Translations under genes and position numbers: made by a program
NCBI RefSeq assembly: GCF_000014965.1
Contig: NC_008554.1
Span: forward strand, 2,468,001-2,532,000
Origin: Syntrophobacter fumaroxidans MPOB
Lineage (GTDB): Bacteria > Desulfobacterota > Syntrophobacteria > Syntrophobacterales > Syntrophobacteraceae
Length of the DNA stretch: 64,000 nt
Reading direction: 5' to 3'
Notes under the pieces: model-generated
The model's input: the letters and a program-made list of their open reading frames with translations, nothing else
Databases searched by the model: none
What the model was told of the DNA's origin: nothing
In this document: piece after piece, positions 27,401-35,707 of the stretch
Position numbering within the stretch: the stretch's first letter is position 1
How the letters are laid out: each line of letters starts with the position of its first letter

Positions 27401-27942
27401 GCTGGAAAGTCACGCCCATGGCGGTTCTTCTCGACACACGGCTGATGCCGACTCTGAGGCTCATCTCCTTCGATGACGAGGGCCGGCCGGTCGAGGCGAT
27501 GAACTTCACGATGCTCGTGTCGCGATGGGACCAGGGCGCACCAAGAATGATCCTCAAATACCTGGTCCCGAAAGGCTGGCTCCTTCTCTGGGCGAAGCGG
27601 CAGGCTCCGCAAGGCACAGCCACCGGGCCGGCTCCCGGACCCGGCATGACGGTCCCTCCTCCCGTTCCTTCCCAGGTCCAGCCGCCCTCACCGAGCGCAT
27701 CTCTCGCCGGCCTGTGGTACGGCCCCGACAGAGAAGTCCTGAAGATGGGCGAGTCCACCTATGAGCTTTATGAGTTCAACATGCTGGAGGACAAGGGGGT
27801 TTATGAGATCCGCGGGAAGCAGTTGATCACCAGAAGCGCGATAACCGGGGAGGTGGAACGCTTCAGTTTCAGCCTGTCGGGTCAACAGTTGACCCTGAGA
27901 GACTCAGGAGGCCAGACGTTCCGGTTCCGCAGAAAGCAGTAG
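24469..27942 (+). CDS. Secreted clostripain-family (C11) cysteine protease, multidomain
   Basis: 1157 residues from the ATG at 24469 (AAGGAGGGA upstream). A signal peptide (cleavage near QIFAA) is followed by two copies of a ~110-residue beta-rich domain (about 25-140 and 160-270). Each copy starts with a short strand plus Cys (SITTCESV, SLVSCEAV), contains KGTW or KGIW and ends WPVGNYK or WPAGNYR. The C11 peptidase core spans about 290-600: YLDGDNDLE, catalytic His398 in LWDHGGGW and Cys450 in GFDMCLMAQLE, which are the essential pair of clostripain and gingipain-like enzymes. A long beta-rich region follows, then a Pro-rich linker and a C-terminal ~70-residue lipocalin-like module beginning GLWYGPD. 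The same N-terminal domain occurs alone in the gene at 28908. Likely exported or surface-bound; substrates unknown. Confidence 0.9.
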   Translation: MSRIRPRKWFLICAVLGFVFPSQIFAARIVSITTCESVEPSSMKAVGVRSRFTQDTREIHLLVQFEGLKAGSKVKGTWISVDAIKTPNYEIDSSESQFSKDGEGTAHFSLSRPNQGWPVGNYKVDLHLDGALLTSVPFAVAASPMAAPASSQSSPQSPSPKLVSLVSCEAVASPGLSPINVTDTFDATTPELHVLAKVEGAVPGTKLKGIWSVLGQPGGSDREINATEAEFGQEGGDTVHFLVEKPEGGWPAGNYRFDLYINGKTAGKIAFSVRGGDPARPPFSLDLGPERRDPQRIWTIAVYLDGDNDLEPFALKDLKEMERGISEEGVECIVFLDRAGGEGQVVRIRKDIAGSTKSEVITTAGEVNMADPQVLHTFLASVLKAFPAQHHALILWDHGGGWAAHLIDEKAPGAPKGRDKMTLPRLREAVAGALKDTGRQRIDIIGFDMCLMAQLEVACELSGLAEIMLASQAVEPGDGWPYDQILPYFGKGTMGARRLAAQIVESYGKYYGERKERVATLSAVDLGETDKLVSSLSDFARKMSESVPGAWPEVSRSLYYSEGYADRTDIRRKSGVLASVDLMDVLNRLRLSTPNFPAQKEYQDIVAIMDKAIIAKHASPRHRLSHGLAVYAPVRGAQFDPDYLQIRMSKTCAWQGMLSALHKAQEQQLSPPRVTDIRVVDAQTGNPVKGGKPGGGFKVEATVEGENILWVQYMQAVRDDKRNGFALLEKGYVYDPEFYKKKEGAVADVVDLIMPEFKGNRNKVSKEFIGRHLKVTDGRHAARATIDASSLSDLQHAAVPVALKRQGAEQCFATLFFNAVTWTVANVVAELPQKDGTVAYRQVKLQPEDEVTLLFEFISDDGKAGYVAGETLKWGKGLELVIDTDEPSNLTVAMRAESIAGQSSFATTQIKLEALTKEEQSFVENARKVKLKDLVGTWQWHGLKDGQWNSIPPFTEIAPSPSNPEVLIAKIQNPGDSSWKVTPMAVLLDTRLMPTLRLISFDDEGRPVEAMNFTMLVSRWDQGAPRMILKYLVPKGWLLLWAKRQAPQGTATGPAPGPGMTVPPPVPSQVQPPSPSASLAGLWYGPDREVLKMGESTYELYEFNMLEDKGVYEIRGKQLITRSAITGEVERFSFSLSGQQLTLRDSGGQTFRFRRKQ

Positions 27943-28022
27943 AGCGTTCTTCGTCGAGCCCGTGTACCCTTCGAACACGCCGCGGTCGCCGCCCGCTCCC
28001 TCGCATCGAAAGGAGATCGATC

Positions 28023-28625
28023 ATGCGCCTAACGGCCGGGCAATCCTGCGTTATCCTGATTTTCGGTGTGGTGTTTGCGTTCGGGACCACCGGTTGGATG
28101 GACATGCCCGTTCCCACTCCGCTCTACGGTCATTCACTCCCAGGCGATTCGCCGCCAATCCGCTTTGCCTGCCTCCCGGCATCCCCACCAACTCAAATGA
28201 GGATACAGGCGGGAATTCCTCAGGTTCCTGCCACGCTCCCCTCCGGGCAAGCACGCCTGGCTGCGGAGGTGGGTCCACCCGCTTCCGGAAATCTCAATGG
28301 TCTGCTGCGGGGAACCTTCTGCCACTGGTCAGGTTCTTCGGGGTCCGGAAGCAGTTACTCCCACTCCATTCGAGCCACTTTCGACGGCAACGGACGGTTC
28401 ACATACAGCTCGGAAAGCTCCTTCAGTTCAGGATCGGGTCTGGGGTACGGAGGCGGTGGGGACCCTTCGGACCATGGTACTTACAGAGTCCTCGGAAACC
28501 GGGTCCACCTCGCTTTTTCCGATGGAAGCACCGGTGTGGCCGCCGTTTACAACCAGGCGGCCGACGGCACCATCACCGAACTGATGTACGAGGGGGACCT
28601 GTATGCGCCCGCCCTCTGTGAATGA
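28023..28625 (+). CDS. Exported protein with C-terminal beta-rich (lipocalin-like) module
   Basis: 200 residues, ATG with AAGGAG upstream. An N-terminal signal-like helix (residues ~8-24) is followed by a Pro-rich spacer and then a domain from about residue 90: LNGLLRGTFCHWSGSS, a Ser/Gly-rich strand, FDGNGRFTY, GTYRVLGNRVHLAF and a final Cys. The pattern of short strands ending in GxY and of paired Cys suggests a small beta-barrel similar in style to the last module of the protease upstream. It starts 80 bases after that gene and is probably co-transcribed. No catalytic residues seen. Confidence 0.7.
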   Translation: MRLTAGQSCVILIFGVVFAFGTTGWMDMPVPTPLYGHSLPGDSPPIRFACLPASPPTQMRIQAGIPQVPATLPSGQARLAAEVGPPASGNLNGLLRGTFCHWSGSSGSGSSYSHSIRATFDGNGRFTYSSESSFSSGSGLGYGGGGDPSDHGTYRVLGNRVHLAFSDGSTGVAAVYNQAADGTITELMYEGDLYAPALCE

Positions 28626-28907
28626 CATCCGTCGGGACGGTATTCGGAATCCGTGGTATCGATCCGGCGCTGTCGAACCCGGCCTCGCACCGTGGAGCCG
28701 ATACCGACCAAACCATTCCGGAAGTTGCCTCGCCGGGTTTTCCCAATGCCGTCCCCACTCCCGGACCGGAAGTCTTTCGACGATCGGAAAAACGCCGTTC
28801 AGCGGACCCGGACGAACACTGAACGGCGTCTCGTCCCACCCTCGTCCGACATGCAATGGAGGCTCTCAGAGGAACAACCCGGAACAACATCAAAAAGGAG
28901 ATGATCT

Positions 28908-29336
28908 ATGCATTCCAACAGTCTCAGGATTTTCGTTCTCATCATCGGCATACTGTCCTTCGGTTACCATCAGGGGGCTGCGGAGGCCGCCCGGGTCACT
29001 TCGGTGGTCACGTGTCAGAACGTGGACGATACCGCCACCAAGCCGGTGGGCGCCACGGACAAGTTCAAACCGGACCAGGCGGCGGTTCATGCACTCGTGT
29101 CGGTCGTGGATCCCGCTCCGGGGACGAAGGTCAAAGGCGTCTGGGTCTCGGTGGACGCCATTTCGACACCGAACTATGAAATCGATTCCGCCGTTGTGGA
29201 GTTCATAAGGGAAGGAAACGCCACCGTGCATTTCATGCTTTCGAGGCCCACCAACGGCTGGCCGGTCGGGAACTACAAGATCGACGTTTACGTCAACGAT
29301 CAATTGGCTGGGAGCGCACCTTTTTCCATAAAGTAG
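28908..29336 (+). CDS. Stand-alone copy of the clostripain N-terminal domain, exported
   Basis: 142 residues with a signal peptide (cleavage near AAEAA). The mature ~115 residues are the same domain as the two N-terminal repeats of the C11 protease at 24469: SVVTCQNV, GTKVKGVWVSVDAI, TPNYEIDS, TVHFMLSRP and GWPVGNYKID all have direct counterparts, and it is nearer to the first repeat than the second. It lies 970 bases downstream, in the same direction. It could be an adaptor, inhibitor or decoy that docks to the same ligand as the protease. GGAG precedes the start. Confidence 0.8.
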   Translation: MHSNSLRIFVLIIGILSFGYHQGAAEAARVTSVVTCQNVDDTATKPVGATDKFKPDQAAVHALVSVVDPAPGTKVKGVWVSVDAISTPNYEIDSAVVEFIREGNATVHFMLSRPTNGWPVGNYKIDVYVNDQLAGSAPFSIK

Positions 29337-29557
29337 AACCGCCGCCGAACGCTCGGCACGACCCGTTTCCGGCTCACCGGGAGGAGAGTGCGCGCATTCA
29401 CCCCTTCTCTGCGGCGATCGATGAAATGCACGATATTTTTCACTGGAAGTGAGTGTCGATTCTGTGCGATTCTGCCGGCATGTTTCAGAGTCATCCGGTA
29501 CTAAGCGTTGCATTTCTTTCAATGTCTCGAGGACCGCAGAAAAGGAGGGGTTGGCCC

Positions 29558-29950
29558 ATGATACCGAGTAGAGGTACTTTAGCCCGCCGTTGCACGGGCT
29601 GCGTCGTGGCTGTGATTTTCCTCATGGCCGGTTTCATCTGCGGCGTTCCGACGCTTCATGCGCAGATGCAGAAAAGCACGGTCGCGCCTTCGCAGACTCC
29701 CTCACCTTCGGGAACAGGAGCCGCGGCAGTGAAGAAACCGGCGCAGGCCCCCAAGCTTGCACCGGGAGAAAAGGTCAATATCAACACCGCGAGCAAGGAG
29801 AAACTGGCGGCGCTTCCGCGGATCGGCCCCGCAAAGGCGCAGGCCATCATCGCCGGGCGCCCCTATTCGAAACCCGAGGACATCATGAAGGTCAAGGGAA
29901 TCAAGAAGGGGACTTACGAGAAGATCAAGGATCTCATCACCGTTCAATAG
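29558..29950 (+). CDS. Exported ComEA-like helix-hairpin-helix protein
   Basis: 130 residues from the ATG at 29558 (AAGGAGG upstream). A signal/anchor helix is at about residues 13-34, followed by an Ala/Pro-rich linker and then a ~60-residue double helix-hairpin-helix domain: VNINTASKEKLAALPRIGPAKAQAII and IMKVKGIKKGTYEKIKDLI. This is the sequence style of ComEA and related competence proteins that bind DNA non-specifically in the periplasm. No other competence gene is adjacent. It may function in DNA uptake or simply bind extracellular DNA. Confidence 0.85.
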   Translation: MIPSRGTLARRCTGCVVAVIFLMAGFICGVPTLHAQMQKSTVAPSQTPSPSGTGAAAVKKPAQAPKLAPGEKVNINTASKEKLAALPRIGPAKAQAIIAGRPYSKPEDIMKVKGIKKGTYEKIKDLITVQ

Positions 29951-30144
29951 CCGGCGGCCATGCGGGCTCCCGATGCCCATAAATGTCCTCTTCGATGGGC
30001 GGTTGCGGCATTGACATCGCAGGCCCGTCCGCTCCTCCTGCGGGACGGCCGCGGAATGACGGGTTTTTGAATCCGCGCTAGCCGGAATGCGGTGTTGCGC
30101 GGGCATCCGAAACAAATCATGGGACATGGAGAGGAGAACGGACT

Positions 30145-30447
30145 ATGAAAAAATGCTTGGTGATCCTGTTTCTCACGGCGTTCTTTTCCGCCGCCGCCTT
30201 TGCCGCGGGCCCGAGAGAGTACCAGGTGACGGGACCGGTCCTGGAGATAAAAGACGATGTCGTCATCGTTCAAAAAGGCAAGGAAAAATGGGAGATCGCC
30301 CTGGACAAAGTGACTAAAATAGAGGGTGGAGAGTTGAAGGTGGGCTCCAAGGTGACGGTCTATTATTTCATGAAAGCCTCCAAGATCGAAGTCCAGGGAC
30401 AGAAAGAAAAGCAGGCGCCGAAGGCGGGAGCGGCAAAGAAGCCGTAA
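30145..30447 (+). CDS. Small periplasmic protein, unknown function
   Basis: 100 residues with a clean signal peptide (MKKCLVILF, cleavage near FAAG). The mature part is a short beta-rich domain (YQVTGPVLEIKDDVVIV, KWEIALDKVTKI) followed by a Lys/Ala/Pro-rich tail. The pattern of repeated short strands resembles small OB-like periplasmic proteins. GGAGAGG lies upstream of the start. It is not recognised beyond this. Confidence 0.7.
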   Translation: MKKCLVILFLTAFFSAAAFAAGPREYQVTGPVLEIKDDVVIVQKGKEKWEIALDKVTKIEGGELKVGSKVTVYYFMKASKIEVQGQKEKQAPKAGAAKKP

Positions 30448-30520
30448 CCGCACATCCCTGCAGTGCGAGTGGGGCGGTTCCACAGGGAGCAAGGAAGGCG
30501 CGCCGGGAAAGGGATACTTC

Positions 30521-31375
30521 ATGCGGTGGGAAGATGAGGAACGAAGCGAAAACGTGGAAGACCGGCGAGGAGTCCCCGCTTCTCGCGGGTTCGTGGGGGG
30601 CGGAATCGGCACGATCATCATTGTGCTCGTGGCTCTCTATTTCGGCATCGACCCGTCCATGCTCCTGCAAACCTCACAGCAGAGCGCTCCCCCTTACGTA
30701 ACGCAACAACGGCAACAACCTTACGGAGGGCAGGACCGGATGGCCCAGTTCGTCTCCGTGGTGCTTGCCGATACCGAAAAAACCTGGCACGGCATCTTCC
30801 GACAATACGGGAAGACTTACAGGGAGCCCAAGCTCGTCCTGTTCACCGACGCGGTGGACTCCGCCTGCGGCTTTGCCCAGGCGGCCACCGGGCCGTTCTA
30901 CTGTCCCGGAGACCAGAAGGTTTACATCGACCTCGGTTTTTTCGAGGAAATGAAGAATCGCTTCCAGGCACCGGGCGATTTCGCCCAGGCTTATGTGATC
31001 GCGCACGAAGTCGGCCACCACGTGCAGAACCTGCTGGGGATCGCTGAAAAGGTTCAGTCCACGATGCGGCGCGCGAGCAAGGCGCAGGCCAACCGCCTGT
31101 CGGTCAGGATGGAGCTGCAGGCCGACTGCTATGCCGGTGTCTGGGGATACTATGCGGACAGGTCTCGAGGGCTTTTGGAGACGGGGGACCTGGAAGAGGC
31201 GCTGGGTGCCGCCAGCGCCATCGGCGATGACCGGATCATGCGACGGACCAGCGGCACGGTCGTCCCGGACGCCTTCACGCACGGAACATCGGCTCAAAGG
31301 GTGAGATGGTTCCGGCGGGGTTTTGAGACGGGGGACGTCAAGCAGTGCAACACTTTCGAGGAGAAATCGCTGTAG
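30521..31375 (+). CDS. ypfJ: YpfJ-family neutral zinc metallopeptidase
   Basis: 284 residues. The start MRWEDEERSENVEDRRG is the conserved cytoplasmic N-terminus of the family, followed by one transmembrane helix (~27-43). The periplasmic domain carries CGFAQAATGPFYCPGD, the zinc motif HEVGHH near residue 165 and ELQADCYAGVWG near 205, which supplies the third ligand. The family is widespread and usually a lone gene; its physiological substrate is unknown. Length and motifs are complete. AAGGGA sits upstream of the start. Confidence 0.93.
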   Translation: MRWEDEERSENVEDRRGVPASRGFVGGGIGTIIIVLVALYFGIDPSMLLQTSQQSAPPYVTQQRQQPYGGQDRMAQFVSVVLADTEKTWHGIFRQYGKTYREPKLVLFTDAVDSACGFAQAATGPFYCPGDQKVYIDLGFFEEMKNRFQAPGDFAQAYVIAHEVGHHVQNLLGIAEKVQSTMRRASKAQANRLSVRMELQADCYAGVWGYYADRSRGLLETGDLEEALGAASAIGDDRIMRRTSGTVVPDAFTHGTSAQRVRWFRRGFETGDVKQCNTFEEKSL

Positions 31376-31728
31376 CGGCCCGCCACCGTCACGCCATGCA
31401 CGGTCCTTGAGCCGCGCGTCGTATGGTCGCAAAACATGGCCCGGCCGCAGGTCGAGCTTTATTCGGGTCACGTGGGAACGCTTTGGCCCGGAAGTGCAGG
31501 GTTTTGTCATGAGGGGGAAAGCCGGATTTTGCGAAACACGGCTTTCACCCGAGCGCGGGGTTGCGTCGACCGATCAACTGAACCGCTTTGGACCGGGGGC
31601 TCCACCTCGCAAAGCCGAGGCGGTTTTCCTGTCTCCAAGCCCAGGAATCGTTTTCGGAACCGAGAACCGGGGGATCACTCACTCGGCACAATTGCCGGGA
31701 CACTTCAATCCAGACGGAAAGGAAACCC
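31376..31728. other. Intergenic, no gene seen
   Basis: About 350 bases; no supported frame or structure. Confidence 0.4.
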
Positions 31729-31956
31729 ATGGAAACCAAGAATACTGAACCGGAAGCCGCAGGAACCGAGCCTGTTGTCATGGAAGGGACTTCTGGAATG
31801 CGCTACTGGGACTTCAGGAAGGAATTCTGCACTGCCGAGGGGTGGAGGCTGCGGGCAACCGATCCCCAGGTTTACGACGTCCTGAACAGCAAAGGCGAAA
31901 AGATCGGAGTCTTCAAGAGCGGCGAAGGGTATTTCCCCACTGTCGCCAAGGCATGA
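31729..31956 (+). CDS. Small hypothetical protein
   Basis: 75 residues starting at an ATG with GGAAAGGAAA upstream. Acidic Glu/Thr-rich N-terminus, then a compact segment (MRYWDFRKEFCTAEGWRLR, VYDVLNSKGEKIGVFKS) that reads like a small alpha/beta fold with one Cys. No signal peptide, so probably cytoplasmic. Codon use matches the surroundings. Unknown family. Confidence 0.6.
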   Translation: METKNTEPEAAGTEPVVMEGTSGMRYWDFRKEFCTAEGWRLRATDPQVYDVLNSKGEKIGVFKSGEGYFPTVAKA

Positions 31957-32546
31957 GCCGCCGGTATTCAATCGTTGCCGGCTTGATACCGATACAGGAC
32001 ACTCCAGCGCGAAGCAAGCACGTGTACCGACGGTTCGGACAGGATCATGCGATCGTTTGTGCCGGATCGCAGCCGAAGGGAAAGGGGTAGGTTCGCACGA
32101 ACGATCCGGGAATCCCGCGGCGGCGGAATCCAGGACTCCGGGCCGGACGGCGGCGGGTACGACGGGATACCAATGAACCGTCGACATCACATGCATTGCG
32201 GCATGCCGTCAAGGAAGGCCGGGCATGCATTTGACCAGGTACTGCCGCCCACAAATCCCCCTTTACATCCCAACTCGATTAATTATCTTATATGGTAATT
32301 CAATATTCTTCCGGGTAAGTGCCCTCTTTTCAATCGACTCCGGTTAGCTCTGTTTTCAGGTCGTGATTCCTTGAGACTCCTCGTTCGCGGGAGGTTTCAG
32401 TGACCAGGATTCTTCTGAAAATGCCTTAGCGTGAGCCTCCGGGTGTGCGATCCGCTCCCTGGAGGCTCTATAAGCCGCAGGACCGATGCACTGCACGACC
32501 TCCCGGGTTCGTGCCGAACGGCAACACGATGACCAAGGAGGGCATC
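31957..32546. other. Intergenic, partly AT-rich
   Basis: About 590 bases. A short AT-rich patch near 32270-32310 could hold the promoter of the downstream exported protein, but no clear -35/-10 pair with normal spacing is present. No gene supported. Confidence 0.4.
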
Positions 32547-33062
32547 ATGAAAAAGATCATTGTTTTGCGCCGTATTTTCCTGGTCTTTGCTGTCGCCCTG
32601 ACGGCGACACTGGTATTGGCCGGTCCGGCCCACGCAACGTGGCAGTGGGTTCATGGCAACAGCGGGCACATCGAGTACAAGGATCGATTCACCAACGACA
32701 ATCGCTTCGAATTCGGATGGGGACTGGATTTCAATTTGAACTCCGGGACTTTCAACTGGGTTCACTTCGCCGTTCCGACCATTGCGTCAACCACCCAGGG
32801 TGTGCGCTACATCAAAGTGAGATTCTACACGGGCAGCGTGGACGCCTGGGTATCGGCCATCCACATCTACGACGGAGTCAACAAGGTGAAGGTGCAGGAA
32901 GGAAGCTGGTCGAACGGCTACAAGACCGTCACCGTCGATTTGGGTTACGTGCGGTCTTTCACTTACGGTCTGGGCGTGTCGGTCCAGATCAAGGCCGGCG
33001 TCGAATCGATGAGTCATCGGATCATCTTCGTGGGGGCAGGCGCGAATTTCGTGAACAAGTAG
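32547..33062 (+). CDS. Exported beta-rich protein, unknown function
   Basis: 171 residues. The ATG at 32547 follows AAGGAGG. A strong signal peptide (basic MKKIIVLRR, hydrophobic core, cleavage near AHA) precedes a ~140-residue domain of alternating strands rich in Trp, Tyr, Val and Gly. No Cys remain in the mature part. This looks like a small beta-sandwich exposed outside the membrane. Not recognised. Confidence 0.75.
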   Translation: MKKIIVLRRIFLVFAVALTATLVLAGPAHATWQWVHGNSGHIEYKDRFTNDNRFEFGWGLDFNLNSGTFNWVHFAVPTIASTTQGVRYIKVRFYTGSVDAWVSAIHIYDGVNKVKVQEGSWSNGYKTVTVDLGYVRSFTYGLGVSVQIKAGVESMSHRIIFVGAGANFVNK

Positions 33063-33317
33063 CGGATAAGCTCTCGTCTGAGAGCAGGCCCGCGGGCTCC
33101 GCCCCGTCACTCGAAAGCGCCGGGTTGCGGCCGGGCATGCGACCGGACGGCTGTCTCTGGTGCTCGCCCGCCGGCCGGGGCAAAGGGGAAGGAACTCTCC
33201 CGACCTTTCGCCCCAGCCGCGGCCGTGTTGCGAAGAGTCTTGCCGTCCCCTCCTGCCCGGTGAAGCTCGCTGCACGCGTGACATGTGATATGTCGAGTTA
33301 AGGGACCTCCCGGCTCC

Positions 33318-34106
33318 TTATGCCGGATGCACCCCGACAAACTCACGAATCTGCTGCGTCACCTCCGGTGTCAGCCCCAACCCGGCCTCCAGTTGATTGA
33401 GATACTCCTTCTCCCCGGGAGTGTCCACCTCGATGGCAAACAGCGAAGCCGCATAGACCTGAGCCGCAACGTCCGGGCGCCCCCCGACGGCGGCGATCAG
33501 TTGTTGCGTCTCCATCGGCTTCTGCATCTCCATGATCATGAATTGTTGCTCGTTCCGGTCTATGCCGTCTTCCTGCAATTTGCCGACGATGCGCTGCACT
33601 TCGCTCTCATCGATCTGCCCATCCGCCTTGGCCGCATTGATCATGGCCTTCAGAAGCAGCTCGGCGTGCTGCTCCAGCCCCTGCCGTTCGGCCTCGGTTT
33701 TCGGTTCCGCCAATCCAATCGGCACGCCGGAGGTTTCAGTGCCGCTGCCTTTCAAGACTTTGTAGGCCATGGCCCCGAGGAGCGCCATCAACCCACCGCC
33801 CAGGGCTCCCCCCATGGAACCGCGTCCACCTCCCAAAAGCGCGCCGGCAAGCGCTCCAAGTCCACCGAGAGCGAGATTCTGCTTTCCGCCGACGGTTTTT
33901 TCGACGTCGCCCAGGACACTTCCCAGCAGACCGCCCAAACCTCCCAAGCCTGCGCCGAGTCCGCCTCCGGCACCACCGAGCATCGAAGAAAGACTCTCCA
34001 GCAAGCCGCCGCCCCCACTTTCGCCAAGCGAATTCTTCAACCGGTCGTGAGACGACGAAGTCATCCCCGCCTGGATGACGGAACCCAATATTTCGCTGAG
34101 ACTCAT
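33318..34106 (-). CDS. DUF533/TerB-like protein
   Basis: 262 residues from the ATG at 34106 (AGGAGAA upstream). The N-terminal ~130 residues are Gly-rich (long Gly/Leu runs), typical of the YebE/DUF533 family, with one hydrophobic segment that may insert in the membrane. The C-terminal part (from about residue 150) is the TerB-like helical fold: LLKAMINAAKADGQIDESEVQRI, whose acidic residues can bind metal. Its neighbour on the same strand is a BON-LysM protein; together they suggest an envelope stress unit, but this is inference. Confidence 0.85.
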   Translation of the reverse strand: MSLSEILGSVIQAGMTSSSHDRLKNSLGESGGGGLLESLSSMLGGAGGGLGAGLGGLGGLLGSVLGDVEKTVGGKQNLALGGLGALAGALLGGGRGSMGGALGGGLMALLGAMAYKVLKGSGTETSGVPIGLAEPKTEAERQGLEQHAELLLKAMINAAKADGQIDESEVQRIVGKLQEDGIDRNEQQFMIMEMQKPMETQQLIAAVGGRPDVAAQVYAASLFAIEVDTPGEKEYLNQLEAGLGLTPEVTQQIREFVGVHPA

Positions 34107-34198
34107 GGCATTCTCCTGGTTTTTCGAGTGAACTCTACCGATCCCATGCGGAATTCCGCAGGGAAAGGCAGCCGGAAAACGATGTCCTCCCCATTGAC

Positions 34199-34630
34199 TC
34201 ACTTCAGAGGAATGCGGATTTTCTGGCCGACGAAGATGAGGTTCGGATCGCGGATGACCTCACGGTTGGCTTCGAAGATTTTCGGATAGTCATTGGCATT
34301 CCCCAGAAACTGTTTGGCGATGGCCGAAAGCGTATCCCCTTTTTTGATAACGTAGTATTCCACCTTGGCCTCCGCGGGTGGGGCCTGGAGGCCTTGGACC
34401 CTGACCTCCGATACGCCTTGCACGTTACCGGCCATCAGGACGGCCTTCTCCAGGGCCTCGAGGCTCGATGCCTGCCCGGAAAGAGAGACCACCCCGTCTT
34501 CAAAGGAAACATTCAGTCCCTGGATCCCGGGGTTTGCCTCTTCAATATGGTTCTTGATCTTGTCCGCAGCTTCCGCCTCACCGCTGAAAAGCTTTTTCCC
34601 AATCTCCTTGACAAAATCGAAAAGTCCCAT
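34199..34630 (-). CDS. kbp: BON-LysM protein (Kbp/YgaU type)
   Basis: 143 residues. Residues ~20-85 form a BON domain (ADKIKNHIEEANPGIQGLNVSFEDG) and ~92-142 a LysM domain (YYVIKKGDTLSAIAKQFLGNAN, then GQKIRIPLK). The E. coli relative is a cytoplasmic potassium-binding protein needed for normal growth at high potassium. No signal peptide is present here either, in agreement with a cytoplasmic site. Length is normal. GGGAGG lies upstream of the start. It is followed 92 bases later by the DUF533/TerB gene. Confidence 0.9.
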   Translation of the reverse strand: MGLFDFVKEIGKKLFSGEAEAADKIKNHIEEANPGIQGLNVSFEDGVVSLSGQASSLEALEKAVLMAGNVQGVSEVRVQGLQAPPAEAKVEYYVIKKGDTLSAIAKQFLGNANDYPKIFEANREVIRDPNLIFVGQKIRIPLK

Positions 34631-35527
34631 GACGATCCTCCCGTTTTCCTGGTGATTCGGTACGATTCCGCGATTCGATCCGCGCCCGCCGGCTCACACC
34701 TGCCCCGCGCCGATATTCCCCTCCTTCCATCGGCGTTGTGAATGTCTTTCGAAGCTTGTCCCCGCGGACGCACGGTCTCCATCGGACGATCACCGGCACG
34801 CCCTCCGGCCGCGCGATTGCGGAGGAAGGGATGAAACGGCTGACCGGAGACCCCGATCCGGGGGCCTCTACTGGTTCGATGCCTCGTCGAAACCGATTGG
34901 TTGATGCACGATACATGGCACGAGAACATGCCGGATGACGCAGTATGCCGAACGATTCAGCCTGGCAGTATTTTAAACCTTTCCGACGCAGATTCCAGAA
35001 TAATTTCTGTCGGCGGCGCGCAGACCTCACGGGATTCGGGGGCAGATTCGAGATGATGGAATGTCCCGCCCCGGGAATTGAGAAAACGGCTCTTCAGAAG
35101 AAAGACCTTCCAGATGCGGCATTTTCCGTTATCCGGGGCCGGATTGGGCGCTTTGGTGGAGAATCGCTGCGTGCCCCGTGCTCTGTTGACGGGCACATCG
35201 CTCCGTAGCAACTGTGTTCTTTGTCAACTCTTGAGTCGAGTAGGGTGGGATGCGCGACAGCGCAGCCCACGGTCTCGATACCCTTGCCCCAGCACTCGGT
35301 GCCGTGAACGATCAGGAGCCGACGTGTGGAACGCGCCCATTGAAGAGACTGGTGGCCGCAGACTTTCGCAGCGATCATGACGAGTGCGGGTGCACGAGGC
35401 CCGGCCTGATCGTGGGCACGGAGGAACCGTGCCCACCCTACGGATGTCCTTCGTTGCGGCGTTGCGCCGTGGCTTGAGACCGCGTTGCGTTGAAAATGCC
35501 GACACCGGGCCTCAACCCTGCCGTAAA
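34631..35527. other. Long intergenic stretch with repeat element
   Basis: About 900 bases without a supported gene. Apart from the 202-base repeat listed next, nothing was recognised. Confidence 0.45.
35240..35441. repeat. REP/MITE-like element with inverted ends
   Basis: A 202-base unit bounded by GTAGGGTGGG and its exact complement. Each end can fold: 35245-35270 (GTGGG-A-TGCGC with its partner, one mismatch, loop GACA) and 35412-35436 (GTGGGCACGG, 5-base loop, perfect partner). No coding frame. The arrangement is that of paired REP hairpins or a small MITE. Confidence 0.6.
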
Positions 35528-35707
35528 TCATCGCGTATCGGTCCGCACCTGGACTTCCTGGTACCACAAGCCTGTCCCTTCATTGAGAACCGGGCTCCCG
35601 ATGAGCTCAAATATCTCGGTATCGATACGGGAATCGGCGAGTGTCCAGAGCTTTCCGGCTTCATCCTGCCAGATTCTCATTCCCCCCGTTTCGTCAAGTA
35701 TCGTCAT
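35528..35707 (-). CDS. Small protein of 59 residues, unknown function
   Basis: The ATG at 35705-35707 is preceded by AAAGGAGGG at ideal distance. The product begins MTILDETGGMRIWQDEAGK and ends VQVRTDTR. It is acidic, has three Trp and no signal peptide. The frame has good codon use and ends with TGA at 35528. The excellent ribosome binding site is the main evidence. It is a stand-alone gene. Confidence 0.6.
   Translation of the reverse strand: MTILDETGGMRIWQDEAGKLWTLADSRIDTEIFELIGSPVLNEGTGLWYQEVQVRTDTR

Noticed and set aside
26242-27612. Minus-strand open frame of 456 codons
   Set aside because: It is antisense to the clostripain gene, with His/Arg/Pro-rich noise composition.
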